64,000 bases of DNA from Coniferiporia sulphurascens (taxonomy: Eukaryota > Basidiomycota > Agaricomycetes > Hymenochaetales > Hymenochaetaceae): assembly GCA_002794785.1 (NCBI GenBank), contig NBBA01000001.1:3472001-3536000 (forward strand). The letters are read 5' to 3'. Below the pieces are notes generated by a model, which ran no database searches, was not told the origin of the DNA, and saw only the letters and a list, made by a program, of their open reading frames with translations. Made by a program: the position numbers and the translations under genes. Positions 36,643-47,687 of the stretch are shown piece by piece. Each line of letters starts with the position of its first letter. Position 1 is the stretch's first letter.

Positions 36643-38555
36643 CTACGAGTGCAACCTTCCGCCGAGCCAAAGACCTGCGAGCAGTACAACGATAGGAAGC
36701 ATTGACACAGAATACACCCATCCCCAATGCCAACGTACTCTGACTGCCGAATTCGTAGGACCAGGCTCGCGCTTATGCTCGTGAGAGGACACCTGTAATT
36801 CGTCCTCGTCGATAAGGCGCGTGCGCATGAGCAAACCCTCGAGCCCTGTTGGTTCCTCGGGAGGGAAAAAGCGCTGTCGACGCAGCCATGAACCGTCATC
36901 AATATGTTTGTTCGTCTTTGCGGTCGCTTCACGGCCAGTCGAGGGCGACGGAGGCTCCCAGTCCATTGCGTCTGGGTCCCGGGCCCGTCGGGGTATTTCA
37001 GTCTCATCATCATCGTAATTATTACCTGTCGCCTTTAGTAATGAGTTGTTTAGGTTCCAGTCTGCAGACGCGTCTCTATTGCTTATGACGAGTGAGGACT
37101 GTCCAAACTTAGGATTTGTCGCCGCTGTTGCTCCTTCGATGATAGGGTTAGACGAGAGCGAGAGCGTTGCGAATAAGTCGGGCTCAGACATGCCTCCCAG
37201 AGTGCTTATAGTATTAGACATGCCGGAATCGACGCCGGACGTGGTGAAGGATGCTTGCGTACTAGGGGCTGAGGCGGGGTTGGGACTGGAGAGAGAGGTG
37301 AGCGCGCGGTGGGCGGACGTGTCGATCAGGCGGATCGGTGCGGGTTTGCGGATTGTAATGGAAAAGTAACTCATGACGAGAACCTGAAGGCCATCATCTT
37401 TTAGCAGTAACTCAATGCGTTTAAAGAATAGCCCTACAATTATCTCGAGCCCTAACGACCCACAGAAATAAAGACACCTCCTGCTCATGTACACTGATTT
37501 CTCTGTGTCCATTTTGGTGCGCAAGAAATCCCACTCAGGGTTAAGCCATGAAGATGCCAGTAAAATAGACGTGATTAGACGGGACAACCACGCATAGCTT
37601 TGCAAAATCTGTGTAGTGTGAATTCTACTAAATACCAGGCATACGTTACAAGACTTACTACGTGGGTCCGGCGACCTTCAATACGTACTTGCCTTCCTTG
37701 CATATTAGGGCGTTGCCGAATGGAATAAGTAGGATCCCAAAAGGTCCACACGACCGAGATCAAGGCAAACATCGGTAACGCTGGCGCGAGCATTCGCAAC
37801 CGTGAAGGCATTTGCGTGGCGATTATACCTTCATCGGAGAGAAGATAGATGAGGCCAAAACCGATAATAATAATCCTCGAAGTAAACTTACCGGCAATGT
37901 TTCCGAGGATGGCGAAAAGAAGACTCGCAGTCCATAGTACACCCCGTACTCTCCACGAAACCAAACCCGCTCCCGTCCTCTTCCCCGTGTTCATACTGCC
38001 TGTTCTAATGGCACCAGGTTTGCGCATTGACGCGTTGCTAACCTGTAATGCACCCCCAAGCGCGCGGGTACGTGCCATCTCGTCTCTTCGCGCGATTTCC
38101 GCGTCTACTTCCGGCGCACACTTCACACACACGGGCGGATAGCGCGTGTGCAACGCAGCACGGTAAGCAGGAAGCGCGGCTGCGCGCGTAGCATATGTTG
38201 GATCGGATGATGCAGGTAAATATGCGGCGAGCAGATTGACGAGGAGCGTCTGGTTTGTTCTGCAGGTATGGCAGAAAAGGCTGGTTTCTGCGTTTGATTT
38301 AGGACCACCAGAGAGCGATGGCAAGTGGTTCCGGTCCGGGGAGCCGCGCTTCAAGAAGCTGTCGATGTTGAGCTGCTCGTCGCGCATCGCGGGCTCGTCG
38401 CCGACAATTTGGCCCCGTGTGCCGTAACGGTTCCAACAAGCGCAATAGGGACAACGAAAAAAATGCGGGTCGAACGTCGACGACGACGGAGAGGACGCGA
38501 CCGACGACTGACAGTAATAACATATAACTGCGGGAGAGCGGCGGAAGAATGTCAT
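36643..38555 (-). CDS. IMA1: Inner nuclear membrane protein Ima1 (NET5 / Samp1 family)
   Basis: Ima1 proteins sit in the inner nuclear membrane and link chromatin or centromeres to the cytoskeleton. Two exons (minus), 38555..37689 and 37608..36643, encode 610 residues. The N-terminal Ima1 zinc domain is clear: CYYCQSS, FRCPYCACWNRYGT, DEPAMRDEQLN, SLFCHTCRTNQTLLVN, RYPPVCVKCAPEV. About five membrane segments follow (for example WTASLLFAILGNIAGKF and APALPMFALISVVWTF), then a Ser/Pro-rich loop and a last hydrophobic stretch (SMLPIVVLLAGLWLGG) by the stop. I start at MTFFRRSP because the longer frame from 38720 would overlap the divergent SNAP43 gene. Confidence 0.9.
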
Positions 38556-38685
38556 TAATATTGTTGATACAAGTTCATGGGGTTCGTGGGCAAATGAGTT
38601 GGGCGTTGCGCGGTGTTCGCCCGCGTCGATTGGGAAAGTCCAACTGAACGTTTGCCGACAACGACAGTGACGACCACCGTCGCCG

Positions 38686-38691
38686 CACGTG
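38686..38691. promoter_or_regulatory. CACGTG in IMA1 / SNAP43 divergent promoter
   Basis: The hexamer lies 7 bp before the SNAP43 start codon and 131 bp from the IMA1 start. The whole intergenic distance is 142 bp, so the two genes must share promoter elements. Confidence 0.3.
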
Positions 38692-38697
38692 CTCTCG

Positions 38698-39897
38698 ATG
38701 TCACTCTCGCTGCGTGCCACGCCCTCCTCAGCAGCGTCCCGGGGCGACGCGACGATTCAGCCCACGTACTTCACGTCTTCTCTCTTCGTCGATGCGTTGC
38801 GTGCAGACCTACAGGAGCTCGTGCGCGTCTACTCCGAGGATTATTGCCGTATCACAAGTTCAAGAGACGGCGACGACACGCGTCTCTCTGACACGTATGC
38901 TGGTACCGTAAGGCCGTTCGCCCTCTTCAAAGATGTATGGATGCGGCAAGGTTGGCAGTGGTTGCACCTGAAGGTGTTTGAACCCCGCGCACGCGAAACC
39001 TTTGTGAACGTTGTACTCAGATTATTCCTTGGTGCGTGCCATCCTCACGCTTCCCGGGAATAAGACCAAACTAACTGCATTTCACGTAGAATGCGCTACG
39101 CAGGCAGAGACCCCCTTGAAGAGGGCGGTCGGACTGTTCGGACTGTATACTTTTTACGTGTCGCAACCGTCGTCGTCGACGCCGCGTGTGCATCAGATCA
39201 CTGGGATACCAATTTCCATAGGCGAGCATTATTTGTTATCTGCACTGGAGACAGTGTATTGACATTTATAATAGACAATCTCGAAATACTGCTGGAACTA
39301 CCGGCGTCGTTGGGTGATTCCGAAGGAAAGGCATTAGAACCACATGTGGTATACATACTGCATATACTCCACCCTAAATTTCTCGCTCTTCCCCAATCCA
39401 CGATGCACGCGGAGAACCCCCGCAGTCTTCCGCGGGAATTGGTAGCCCTCGAGACCGAGACCGAGATGAGGAAGGGCAGCAGCACAGGGAAAAAGAAAAT
39501 GGGACGACCGTCAAGGGCGGAGAAGGCGCAGCGGCTTCGAGCGGCCGTTTCTGGCCTCGACCGATGGCTGGAAAAGAGCTCATACCCGGCGGAAGCAGAC
39601 GGTGAAATGGTAACGGAGGTGGAAGCGTCGACAACGCACATCATGCTGTCGCAGCGGCCGAAGACATCACGGACCGAGTATATAGAAAAGAAGGAAAAGT
39701 TAAAATGCGTATCCTCGGACGCGTTGGGCCGTGCTGGAAGCCGCGTATTGATGCGGCTGAAGGAAATCGACACGGCGGCGGCAGAACGGGGGCTGGAAGT
39801 CGGGACGTCGGGCGGGGAGTTGTCTGGGATAAAGCGGGTCGAGAGCGCGGTAGCAGAGAAACGCATGCTCGAGCTGTTGAAGGGCGGGGACACGTGA
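38698..39897 (+). CDS. snRNA-activating protein complex subunit SNAP43-like
   Basis: SNAPc binds the proximal element of snRNA genes; SNAP43 is one of its core subunits. Exons 38698..39031, 39090..39221 and 39275..39897 encode 362 residues. Conserved-looking blocks are FVDALRADLQELV, PFALFKDVWMRQGWQWLHLK, FVNVVLRLFLECATQAETPL and GLFGLYTFYVSQP. The C-terminal half is charged, with a basic GKKKMGRPSRAEKAQRLRAA stretch like an AT-hook. The second intron is best read with a GC donor at 39222, joining IPISI to DNLEILLELP in frame. A weaker GT reading from within VSQP would also keep frame. It is divergent from IMA1 and ends 103 bp before Sec3. Confidence 0.75.
39891..39896. promoter_or_regulatory. 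CACGTG upstream of SEC3
   Basis: The hexamer overlaps the SNAP43 stop codon and lies 104 bp before the SEC3 start. With only 103 bp between the two genes, this is within the likely SEC3 promoter. Confidence 0.25.
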
Positions 39898-40000
39898 CCG
39901 CCTTCGCGCGCGTCCCGAATCGCAACTGCAGTTTCGCTACACCGTATCCGAGTTGCTACTAGTTACTAGTATACAACGTACGGCCTGTTATACAGTGATT

Positions 40001-43000
40001 ATGTCCGACCATGAGGCGGCGGTCAAGAGCAGGTTAATCGATTCTGTCTTCAACAAAAGGAATGCGGCCGGAAACAGCGTGGAGGAGTCCTACGTCGCCC
40101 ACCTCAAAATATGGGAGATCGAGAGCGGCATCGACAAGCCCCGCTACATCATCCTCGCAGGTCCGTCTTCACCCCAGGTGCCTGCGCCGTAGCTCTTGCT
40201 CAGCTGTCTTGCTACAGGGGTGAGCAGTGGTTCGCCTCTCATCCACAAGTCTCGTGTCAATCCAAATGGCACTTTCTCTGTCGGCAAGACGTGGAAATTG
40301 GCCGACCTTCGTGCTATCGAAGTCTCCAACGTATGCTCCTCTGTTCTCTCGTTATTCGTTCTAGACTAGCTAAGCCATCTCGTACATAAAGCCCTTGGAA
40401 ATTAACATCACTTTCGCAAGGACCTACATCTGGCAGACGGAAAACCTTGATGACCAAAATGGTTTCCTGAGCATCCTCGTCTCTCTCTTCAAGGAACGCA
40501 TTGGATCAAATACGCTCCTTCGCATATCCGGCTTTACCCCCTCAATACCTGGTTCGTAGTTATGGCTCTTCCCCGAGAGTTATCTGCTTATTGTCATATC
40601 CTGTCATTTAGCCCGCCCGCCAGCTCGTGATGGCCATAATGACCTTCGCTCCGTCAAATCTAACGCAACCATTAAAGATTCCAGGTCAACCTCCCGCGCT
40701 AATGGTCTCGAAAGCGCAGCATCGCCTGTGCCTCGCTCTAGGTCGCGCGCCCCAGCAAGCAACGGCCGCCCTGCTTCTCCAGCCGGCTCATCGCGTAGCG
40801 GTCGTACCGCTTCTCCCTTTCGGGCTGGAACGCGTCCATCCTCGCCAGCTGTGTCAGTAACAGGTAATACACCCTCACGAAGGTCAAGGCGACCGTCGAA
40901 CGCAGCGAGCGTCTCCGCGCGGTCATACGACTCGTCTTCTGCAAGTCCCTTATCTTCCGTCGCAATGCCCCACATGGGTCAGTCCCCCGCACAAACTCCT
41001 GCTGGTTGGGTGAAGGACTCCTCTCCACTTCGCTCGAAACCGATCCAAGTGCAGGCTCAATCGCAACATACATTATCGGCTTCACGTTCTTCGCTCGACG
41101 TGCCCTCGTCGTCCCCTTCTATTCCTGGTTCAAGTGCCGGCATATCTACCATTTCTGTTGCTATATCCAACTCCGGCGTTTCCGGCTCTGGCTCCCCATC
41201 TGGCTCCCCAGTCTCATCATATATTCCCTCTGATCACCCTCCACCCACGAATAACAGCAACTTACGAATGCGCAGTGATTCGGCGGCGCGACGCGCACCT
41301 TCGCCCGCCCCTTCCAGTACTTCACGCCGTTCACAGCGCAGTCTTGGAGCCGCCTCGAATTCCGAGCCGCCAATGCCGATGGTATTGCCTACTTCGACGC
41401 GTGTAACAAAACTTGGCGCATCGTTGTCTCCGGGGAGCACGCAATTGGGCCGCCGGGACCCAAATGCGCGTATCTCATTCTTTGATCCTGCCAACCAAGC
41501 GCTGCTAGACCGCCTACTATTCTCTGCCGAAACCGGCGCGAACGCCACGCCAAGCAGCCCGGGCGAAGATGGAGCGGTTGTTACCAATGGACACGACGGC
41601 GAAGTGGGTGAAGAAGGCGAATGGGAAGAGGAAGGTGACACCACTGCTGCAACGCTAGCAAATATTGAGGAGATGTTGGAAGGATACGAATGGATCGGGG
41701 ATGGGCTTTCCTCACGGATAAAGAAAGGACCCGCAGAGCATATTGAGTCGCGACTCCTGGATGAGTTGGTTCTGCTCGAAAGGGTTAGTCCTTATAATGC
41801 GAACGATTAGTTGTCTCGTGGCTGATCCCCCCCCCCCCCCCCCTTTAAGGCCAATATCCATTCCTTGCTAGAATCGGATGATGATCGAATAGCCAAAGTA
41901 TTGAAAGGTCTTGACGAGGCCATCGCGGAGCTAGACAGCATGGATAAGACAGTCTCTTCTTACAAGATCCACTTAAATGTATGTGAGACCCCCAATCCCC
42001 CCGTCAAAAATAATTTACAATCTCGTTTCAGGCTGTAAGCGACGATATACTGTACATTCAATCGCAAAACCGTGGTCTTCAAGTACAAACTCAGAACCAG
42101 CAATTACTTTTGAACGAGCTAGAGAAACTACTTGTCTGTAATTTTCATCATTTAGGACAGGGGTGGATACTTATCTACTTGTTCTTGTTAACTCTTTTGC
42201 GTAGCAAACGGTACATGTTAGCAGAGAGTCTTTATTGACACTCACTCAAGAGTCACTTGAGAAGGACGAGGGCGTAGCTAAATTGGAGACAGCCGTGACT
42301 GAACTCTACAAAGCGCTTTTGGCAGGAAGGGATAGTGGTAAGCACCTTTATTTAGCCCTGATGTCATTCTTACCTATTTGCAGATATGGCTGCGACGATG
42401 GAGCGTCTTGAAGAATATCGCACGCATAATAGCCAATTCTGCAAGCGCATCCTTGACTTCCTTACGATTGTATCCACTGCACAGGGCAACATTCTACTCA
42501 ACGAGACTAGTGGACTCGGGCCATCCGGAGAGGGAGGGCGTCTTTCGATTCTTGACCATCAGCAGATTGAATCGTATCTCGGTCGATATATCGGCTTAAT
42601 GCTGTATATGAAAGAAATGGACGAAAACAGGTATTCTAAAACCTGCGCGGTGAGTGCCATTGCTAAATAACAAGGGGTCGATAGTCTGATCAACAACCCC
42701 TGGAATCAAGGCCTATTTTTCTGCAGCGAGCGATCTACACGCCAAGCAGATTAAGGCACTTCTGGCCTCATACAGCAAATTTATCAGGCAAGCGCCTGAT
42801 GACGAGGTCGAACAAGGTAATTATACCCGTTGTCCTGCGTAACGTGTTATCTTAACATTTCACTTCCCCAGCTTTTGCATCGTCGTCCGCAAAAGAGGGT
42901 TTGGTCTCAGGTGGTCTACGCCGTGCGGGGACGGTTGTTCGGTCTCCCCTAGAGGCAAAAAAGGAGAAGGGCAAAAGATCTGGAGGTAAATTGAAGCCGT

Positions 43001-44499
43001 CCGAGGTAAGTTGCCTTACTTGGGATCCCCTTAATAGTCCTTAACTAATATTCCGTTAATATAGGTGTTGGACATCGTGCTTGAGCAGATCGCACCCCAG
43101 GTCTACCGCGAGCGCGCATTCATCGCGGACTTCCTGCTCATCAACGATACAGCGATCACATTTGCAGACTATGTCTCCTTGGACCACTACTTCCGCAGGC
43201 AAGCTGCACAGTATGCGGGCCTCAGCAACACGACAATGAAGCTCGTACGCGGGGCAATGGATCTTATCTTTGGATTCCTGCCTATGGAATTGAAGACATT
43301 CATTGATGCAGCACTTCTAAAGGACAATATGTAAGCTCACTCAAACGCTTCTAATATGCACCTGAAGTTTATATGTGACTTGTCATGATAATGAAGGCAA
43401 ATTGTGGGCGTGGTTACTTCAATTGAACGTGCGATCATGGATGCAGAAATTCACGGGAACCCCTTCTTTGTCGGCGTCCTTGAAAAGCAGCACCAGAGGC
43501 TGAAAGCCATCTTTGATCGTCACGTGGTCAGTCACCAAGCCAAAGTTAGCTCACGTCATTTACAGCTTTCTAACGCCGTTTGTCGCTTAATTCTAGGATG
43601 AGCAAATCAAAGGCGTAGAGCAAACACAGCTTGATGCAAAAAAGCGGCGAGGAGTCGCGCACTTTATCAAGTATTTCCCAGTCTATGTCTCGCGCATTGA
43701 GAGCCAGCTTGCTGGCGCGGACGACCTCGAAATCAGGGGTAATGTCGATGTAGCATATGAACGCATTGTGAAGGGTATGTTCGACTGCCTAAAGCAAATG
43801 GCGAAAATGGACGGCGAGCAGGCTGAAGATAAAGGCCAGCTAAATTATCATGTTATCCTAATCGGTAGGTTATGCTTTCAAGATTTTCATCATCGCGAAA
43901 GCGTTGACACTTTGCAAAGAAAATATGCACCATTTTATAGCTGAGACTAGCCAGATGAACATCAACGCTGTGAACACATTCAAGAAGCGCGCTGAGGACA
44001 TTTATGAGGAGAATTTGACTGCGTATATAAAAATCGTCATGCGCCGCTCTTTCTCAAAAATCATCGTCAGTCTTTCTCATCGTTGTATAATCCGTTCGAT
44101 AAGAGCTGATTAACGTCATAGGACTACTTCGAGGGCGTTGAACGCATGTTGAAGACTACTGCGCCAACCGAGGTCTCAAAGAATTCGTCATACGGCCGCT
44201 CTGCGCTCAAGCGAGTCGTGAAGGAATTTAATTCTAAGGATGTGCGGAAGAATATCGATGCATTGTTCAAGCGAGTGGAGAAGCACTTTACAGACGCGGA
44301 TGGACCAGAGACGCAGGGCGGCATGGCTGCGGGTACAGCCATGGTGGGCGTGTGGAAGGCGTGCGAAGACGAATTGCTCCGAATGACTGACTTCTTTGCG
44401 AAGCAGATAAGCCAATGCTACAAGGACAGTGGTGTCGGGCTCGAATATTCTAGGGCTGATGTGGGGGCTGCGTTCAAGAAACACCGAGCCGGGGCATGA
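40001..44499 (+). CDS. SEC3: Exocyst complex component Sec3
   Basis: Sec3 is the exocyst landmark subunit that binds PI(4,5)P2 and Rho GTPases where secretory vesicles dock. Fifteen exons (first 40001..40160, long fourth 40612..41783, last 44122..44499) encode 1220 residues, every junction in phase. Residues 20-140 are the Sec3 PIP2-binding PH-like domain (GTFSVGKTWKLADLRAIEV, INITFARTYIWQT). A Ser/Pro linker of about 300 residues follows, then an acidic helix (ANIEEMLEGYEWIGDGL). The rest is the rod-like exocyst region (LDIVLEQIAPQVYRERAFIA, AHFIKYFPVYVSRIESQL, KKRAEDIYEENLTAYIK). The intron after 41783 contains 17 consecutive C just before its acceptor. Confidence 0.95.
41827..41843 (+). 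repeat. Poly-C tract (17 C) in SEC3 intron
   Basis: Seventeen uninterrupted C lie six bases upstream of the exon boundary (TTTAAG then exon). The tract takes the place of the polypyrimidine tract. Its length is probably variable and may be imprecise in this assembly. Confidence 0.9.
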
Positions 44500-44620
44500 T
44501 GAATATTATGTTTGGTATAGGTTACTGTAGCATTTAATGTGTACCACATGTATAATAAAGACTGTGGACATCGGACAATGGATGCAAATTAAGAGATGAA
44601 CAGCACATTATTTTGTTGAA

Positions 44621-45555
44621 TTATGCACTTTCAAGGGTGATATAGTTATTTTCGAACAGGCCAGGTTCATTTGCCACCCGCGGAACACTTTCAATCGACG
44701 CCGCTAATGCAGGTGAATAGTCAGGCCGGATGCCTTCCTTCCATAGCCGGACATATTCTTCGCCCTTCGTCCAAGTACCGACGTTCCCTGTCCGCTCAAC
44801 TTGCATCCGCCAGCGTTTACGCGCCTCCATCGATTCAGCTTCCGTGTACTTCTTCTGCTCCCAGCTTTTCAAGTTCTCTCGTTCTTGCGAAAATCCACGT
44901 TCGATCGGGCCTGGTTTGAAGACCGTGCCGTAATGCGCAGCCTCCGCGGCGGCGACCCGAGATGCAATGTGTTGCTCAGAGCGCAGTGCACGGTATTGCA
45001 TAACTGCGGCGGCATAGGCATCCGAGAGTGAGAGCTTCTCTGTGTGCTCGTAAAGATTCACAGCAAAGCGAATTGCACTGTGTCACCAATAAACGAAATA
45101 GTCAAACTTCACATTTTGCGTCGACACTAGCAGAAGTAAACGCACTCTTCGGGGGTAGGGTTCCTCCCGCGCTGGCTGAGCCGTGTCCATGCTTGGCCGT
45201 GGACAGGATGCCCGTCTTCAACGAGGTCCTCTTCTACGAGACTACGTTCGCGGAACGCCTCGAATGGGTGGTCACGGAAGAACTGGCGACGAACCTCATC
45301 CTCGAGGTACACAATCGGTGCCGTTTTCATTTTCGACGGCTTTTTATGCCTCGAGGCAAGGGGAAGGCTGGCTGGCAAATCGTACGGCACATGCTCGTTT
45401 GAAGGTGGGAGACGGTTCGGAGGTGCTCGTGGCGGGAGAGGGAATGGTGGATGGTCGAGGACGGCTTTATACCAAAGCGGTTCCCTCTGAACGTAGCCCG
45501 TGCGCGCAAGACGAGCGACTTGTTTGTGCACCTGTGTCGCAACCCGTCGCACCAT
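44621..45555 (-). CDS. RSM25: Mitochondrial small-subunit ribosomal protein mS23 (Rsm25)
   Basis: A fungal/animal-specific protein of the mitochondrial small ribosomal subunit. Two exons (minus), 45555..45146 and 45077..44621, join with a GTGCGT donor and give PEDAIRFAVNLYEHT across the junction; the total is 288 residues. Family blocks are MVRRVATQVHKQVARL, the Pro-rich LDHPPFPLPPRAPP, IVYLEDEVRRQFFRDHPFEA, LKSWEQKKYTEAE and TWTKGEEYVRLW. The presequence is basic, as expected for import. An in-frame Met at 45579 would add eight residues; the 45555 start fits the family better. The gene converges on SEC3, with 121 bp between stops. Confidence 0.9.
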
Positions 45556-45610
45556 CGTTGCTTGAGAGCAAGGAACCACAAAATGAAAGAAAATAGCTAT
45601 TTCGACCCAT

Positions 45611-45616
45611 CACGTG
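45611..45616. promoter_or_regulatory. CACGTG upstream of mS23 gene
   Basis: The hexamer is 56 bp before the mS23 start codon, within the 132 bp that separate it from the RPN5 stop. Confidence 0.3.
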
Positions 45617-45687
45617 ACACATTATATGCGGGAAAACAAAACAAATATTAATGAGATGAGAATACAGGTACCACAGATTTACTACAG

Positions 45688-47480
45688 CTACGTCTTCACC
45701 CGAGATTGTGCAGCAAGAGCGGCATTCATACCCATCCATGTCTTCTCAACAAGACCAAGCAGACGTTGCATATCAGAGCTCCAGTCATTCATCACGTCCT
45801 CTGCCGTCTGCTTGTTCCTGAAATTGACGATTCCTGCGGGACGGTCAATTCGAGCCCACACTGTCTTTGATACTACGAGTCGGCACAAAGTCTCCTCGGT
45901 CTGTTGCGCGGACAGATCAAGTAATGATGTTAACCGTTTTATAGCGATACGTGTATAGTATTGCGCAATGACTCGGATGTTCTGTACAAGGATCAGCATA
46001 CTTGTTTGCAGAATTCTACGAAGACATACATGTTCAATCACGCGCATATGTAGGTCCTCCCAACGCTTCTCGGCACCCTTCCCGAATACCTTGGTAGCAC
46101 GAAGGGTTGGCCCATAAATGCCTTCGATTCCCGGCCAGCGCATCAACTCTTTGGTAGTAAAACATTTCATGAGATTGCTAGAGTTCCGATGAGCACGAAC
46201 ACGATTTCGAGCAATGATACACTCACTAGTGAAGCTCCAGCTTGGACAAATTAGGATATTTGAAGATGCGGTGAAGCATGTCCGATTGTTCGTTGTTGTG
46301 CGGGGCAAGCACGATATAGTAAACAACGTGTTCAAGAGCCTGAAAATTTTGTTGTAGGGAGGACCATGAAGTAAAAGAGACCATCGTACCTCGCGGCCTT
46401 TATTCGCGGTATCTTCTTTAATGGAAGGCGTCTCCCAGATCTCGTGATAATGCTTCGCTACGTCGAGATACTCGTTTGCATGGAGAGAGAATTGGATCAT
46501 GAGGTCATAGTATTTCAGTTTGAGGCTCTGTACACGAGCATTAGTCCGAAACCTGTCGAAATTTCCTCCGAAAGCTCGCACATACCTCATTGCCTTCCTC
46601 CTTCAAGAATGCATTATTTATTTTTCTCCCACCAACCCTTACTTTAATCCAGTCCGCCTCACCCCTACGTAAATCGTTCTTCCCTTCTTTAAGATCATCT
46701 GCGTCCTTGCCTCTCGCCACCAAGACAAGCAACCGCATTTGCTCAAGCAAGAATTCCGTTTTCTCTTTCCGCTCCATTGAGGAGTATGTCTCGACCTGGA
46801 GATCGGAAAGAAGTTCAGAGGCCGTTTCGAGAGATTTCTGACGAGACGGTAAGGTCGAGGTAGACTGGTTCGCTAGGGATTCATGATAATGCGAAAGCAC
46901 AAGCGTCACACGAGCTCGGGGTGTCTCCAAGAAGATCTGCAGATATCATAAACGGCGGCTCTCAAGAAAATGGAGAAATATACTCACCTTCCCTTCTGTG
47001 ACTTGTCGCAGAGTCTCTACGAGTTCTAACCATTTCTCCAGACCATCGCGCTTTTTTATATCTTCCAACCAGCCCATAGCTTGCTCTACTATAGCCTGGA
47101 CAGTACCTTTGAGTTGCCCGTGTTTTTTACTGAGTAGGCTTATGTTAGCATTCAGCACGGTGTAGTCTCGTGCTTGGTAGGCGAGATCAGAGACGGTCGT
47201 TGCCAGTCTTGTCGTTGATTTCTGGTCGGAGGCCTACGAGAGAGTCAGCATAGAGTTATGTACTCTCAGAGTAAACTAATGGATTACGTTTCGTGTCTGT
47301 TTCTCAAGGACAAGCAAACTGTCTATGGCCTCCTGCAGTTTCCCGCCCTAGTAAACTAGATGTTAGGATTGCGCCCCGACGTATACGAGGGGAACGTGCC
47401 TTTGCGAGAGCAGTGGCCTCTGGGATGATAGCATCGACCTCTGGGGTGAAGTCCTTCTCTTGTTTTTTCGTCTCTGACAT
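45688..47480 (-). CDS. RPN5: 26S proteasome lid subunit Rpn5 (PSMD12)
   Basis: A PCI-domain scaffold of the 19S regulatory lid. Exons (minus) 47480..47400, 47347..47288, 47233..46988, 46936..46586, 46527..46390, 46339..46227, 46177..46030 and 45981..45688 encode 476 residues, near the usual 445-460. Blocks include ALAKGGKLQEAIDSLLVLEK, SLKLKYYDLMIQFSLHANEY, YYIVLAPHNNEQSDMLHRI, the PCI part IRVIAQYYTRIAIKRLTSLL with SAQQTEETLCRLV, and a C-terminal helix. The first intron has a GC donor (GCACGT); no GT donor nearby restores the frame, and its branch site CTAAC is clear. It is divergent from SLD2 over 207 bp. Confidence 0.95.
47348..47399 (-). other. GC-AG intron in RPN5
   Basis: On the minus strand the 52-nt intron begins GCACGTTCCC and ends TTTACTAG, with CCTAAC as an evident branch site. 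It joins AAAG to GGCGGG in phase 0 and gives ALAKGGKL. The three possible GT donors just downstream are all phase 1 and would shift the frame. Confidence 0.8.
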
Positions 47481-47594
47481 TGTGTATAAACAAGCACTCG
47501 AGAGAGGATGGGCGAAGGATGATTCAGTGAATGCACTCTCAAGACTCAGCCACTGCAGCATGACGCGTCGCGTCCCTGGGCATGGAATGCGTGA

Positions 47595-47600
47595 CACGTG
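47595..47600. promoter_or_regulatory. CACGTG in RPN5 / SLD2 divergent promoter
   Basis: The hexamer (in GTGACACGTGAC) lies 115 bp from the RPN5 start and 88 bp from the SLD2 start, inside their 207 bp shared intergenic region. Confidence 0.35.
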
Positions 47601-47687
47601 ACCATAACTTGTGACGTATTACTGGATTTGTCGACGCGTTTCTTGTACGCCCACCTGTTCCTCCGTTGGTACGCAGGCACTCAGCGC

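Noticed and set aside
38556..38720. Longer N-terminus for Ima1 (start at 38720)
   Set aside because: It adds 55 residues with no similarity to the family's short head and would overlap the SNAP43 start on the other strand. The Met at 38555 directly precedes the zinc domain.
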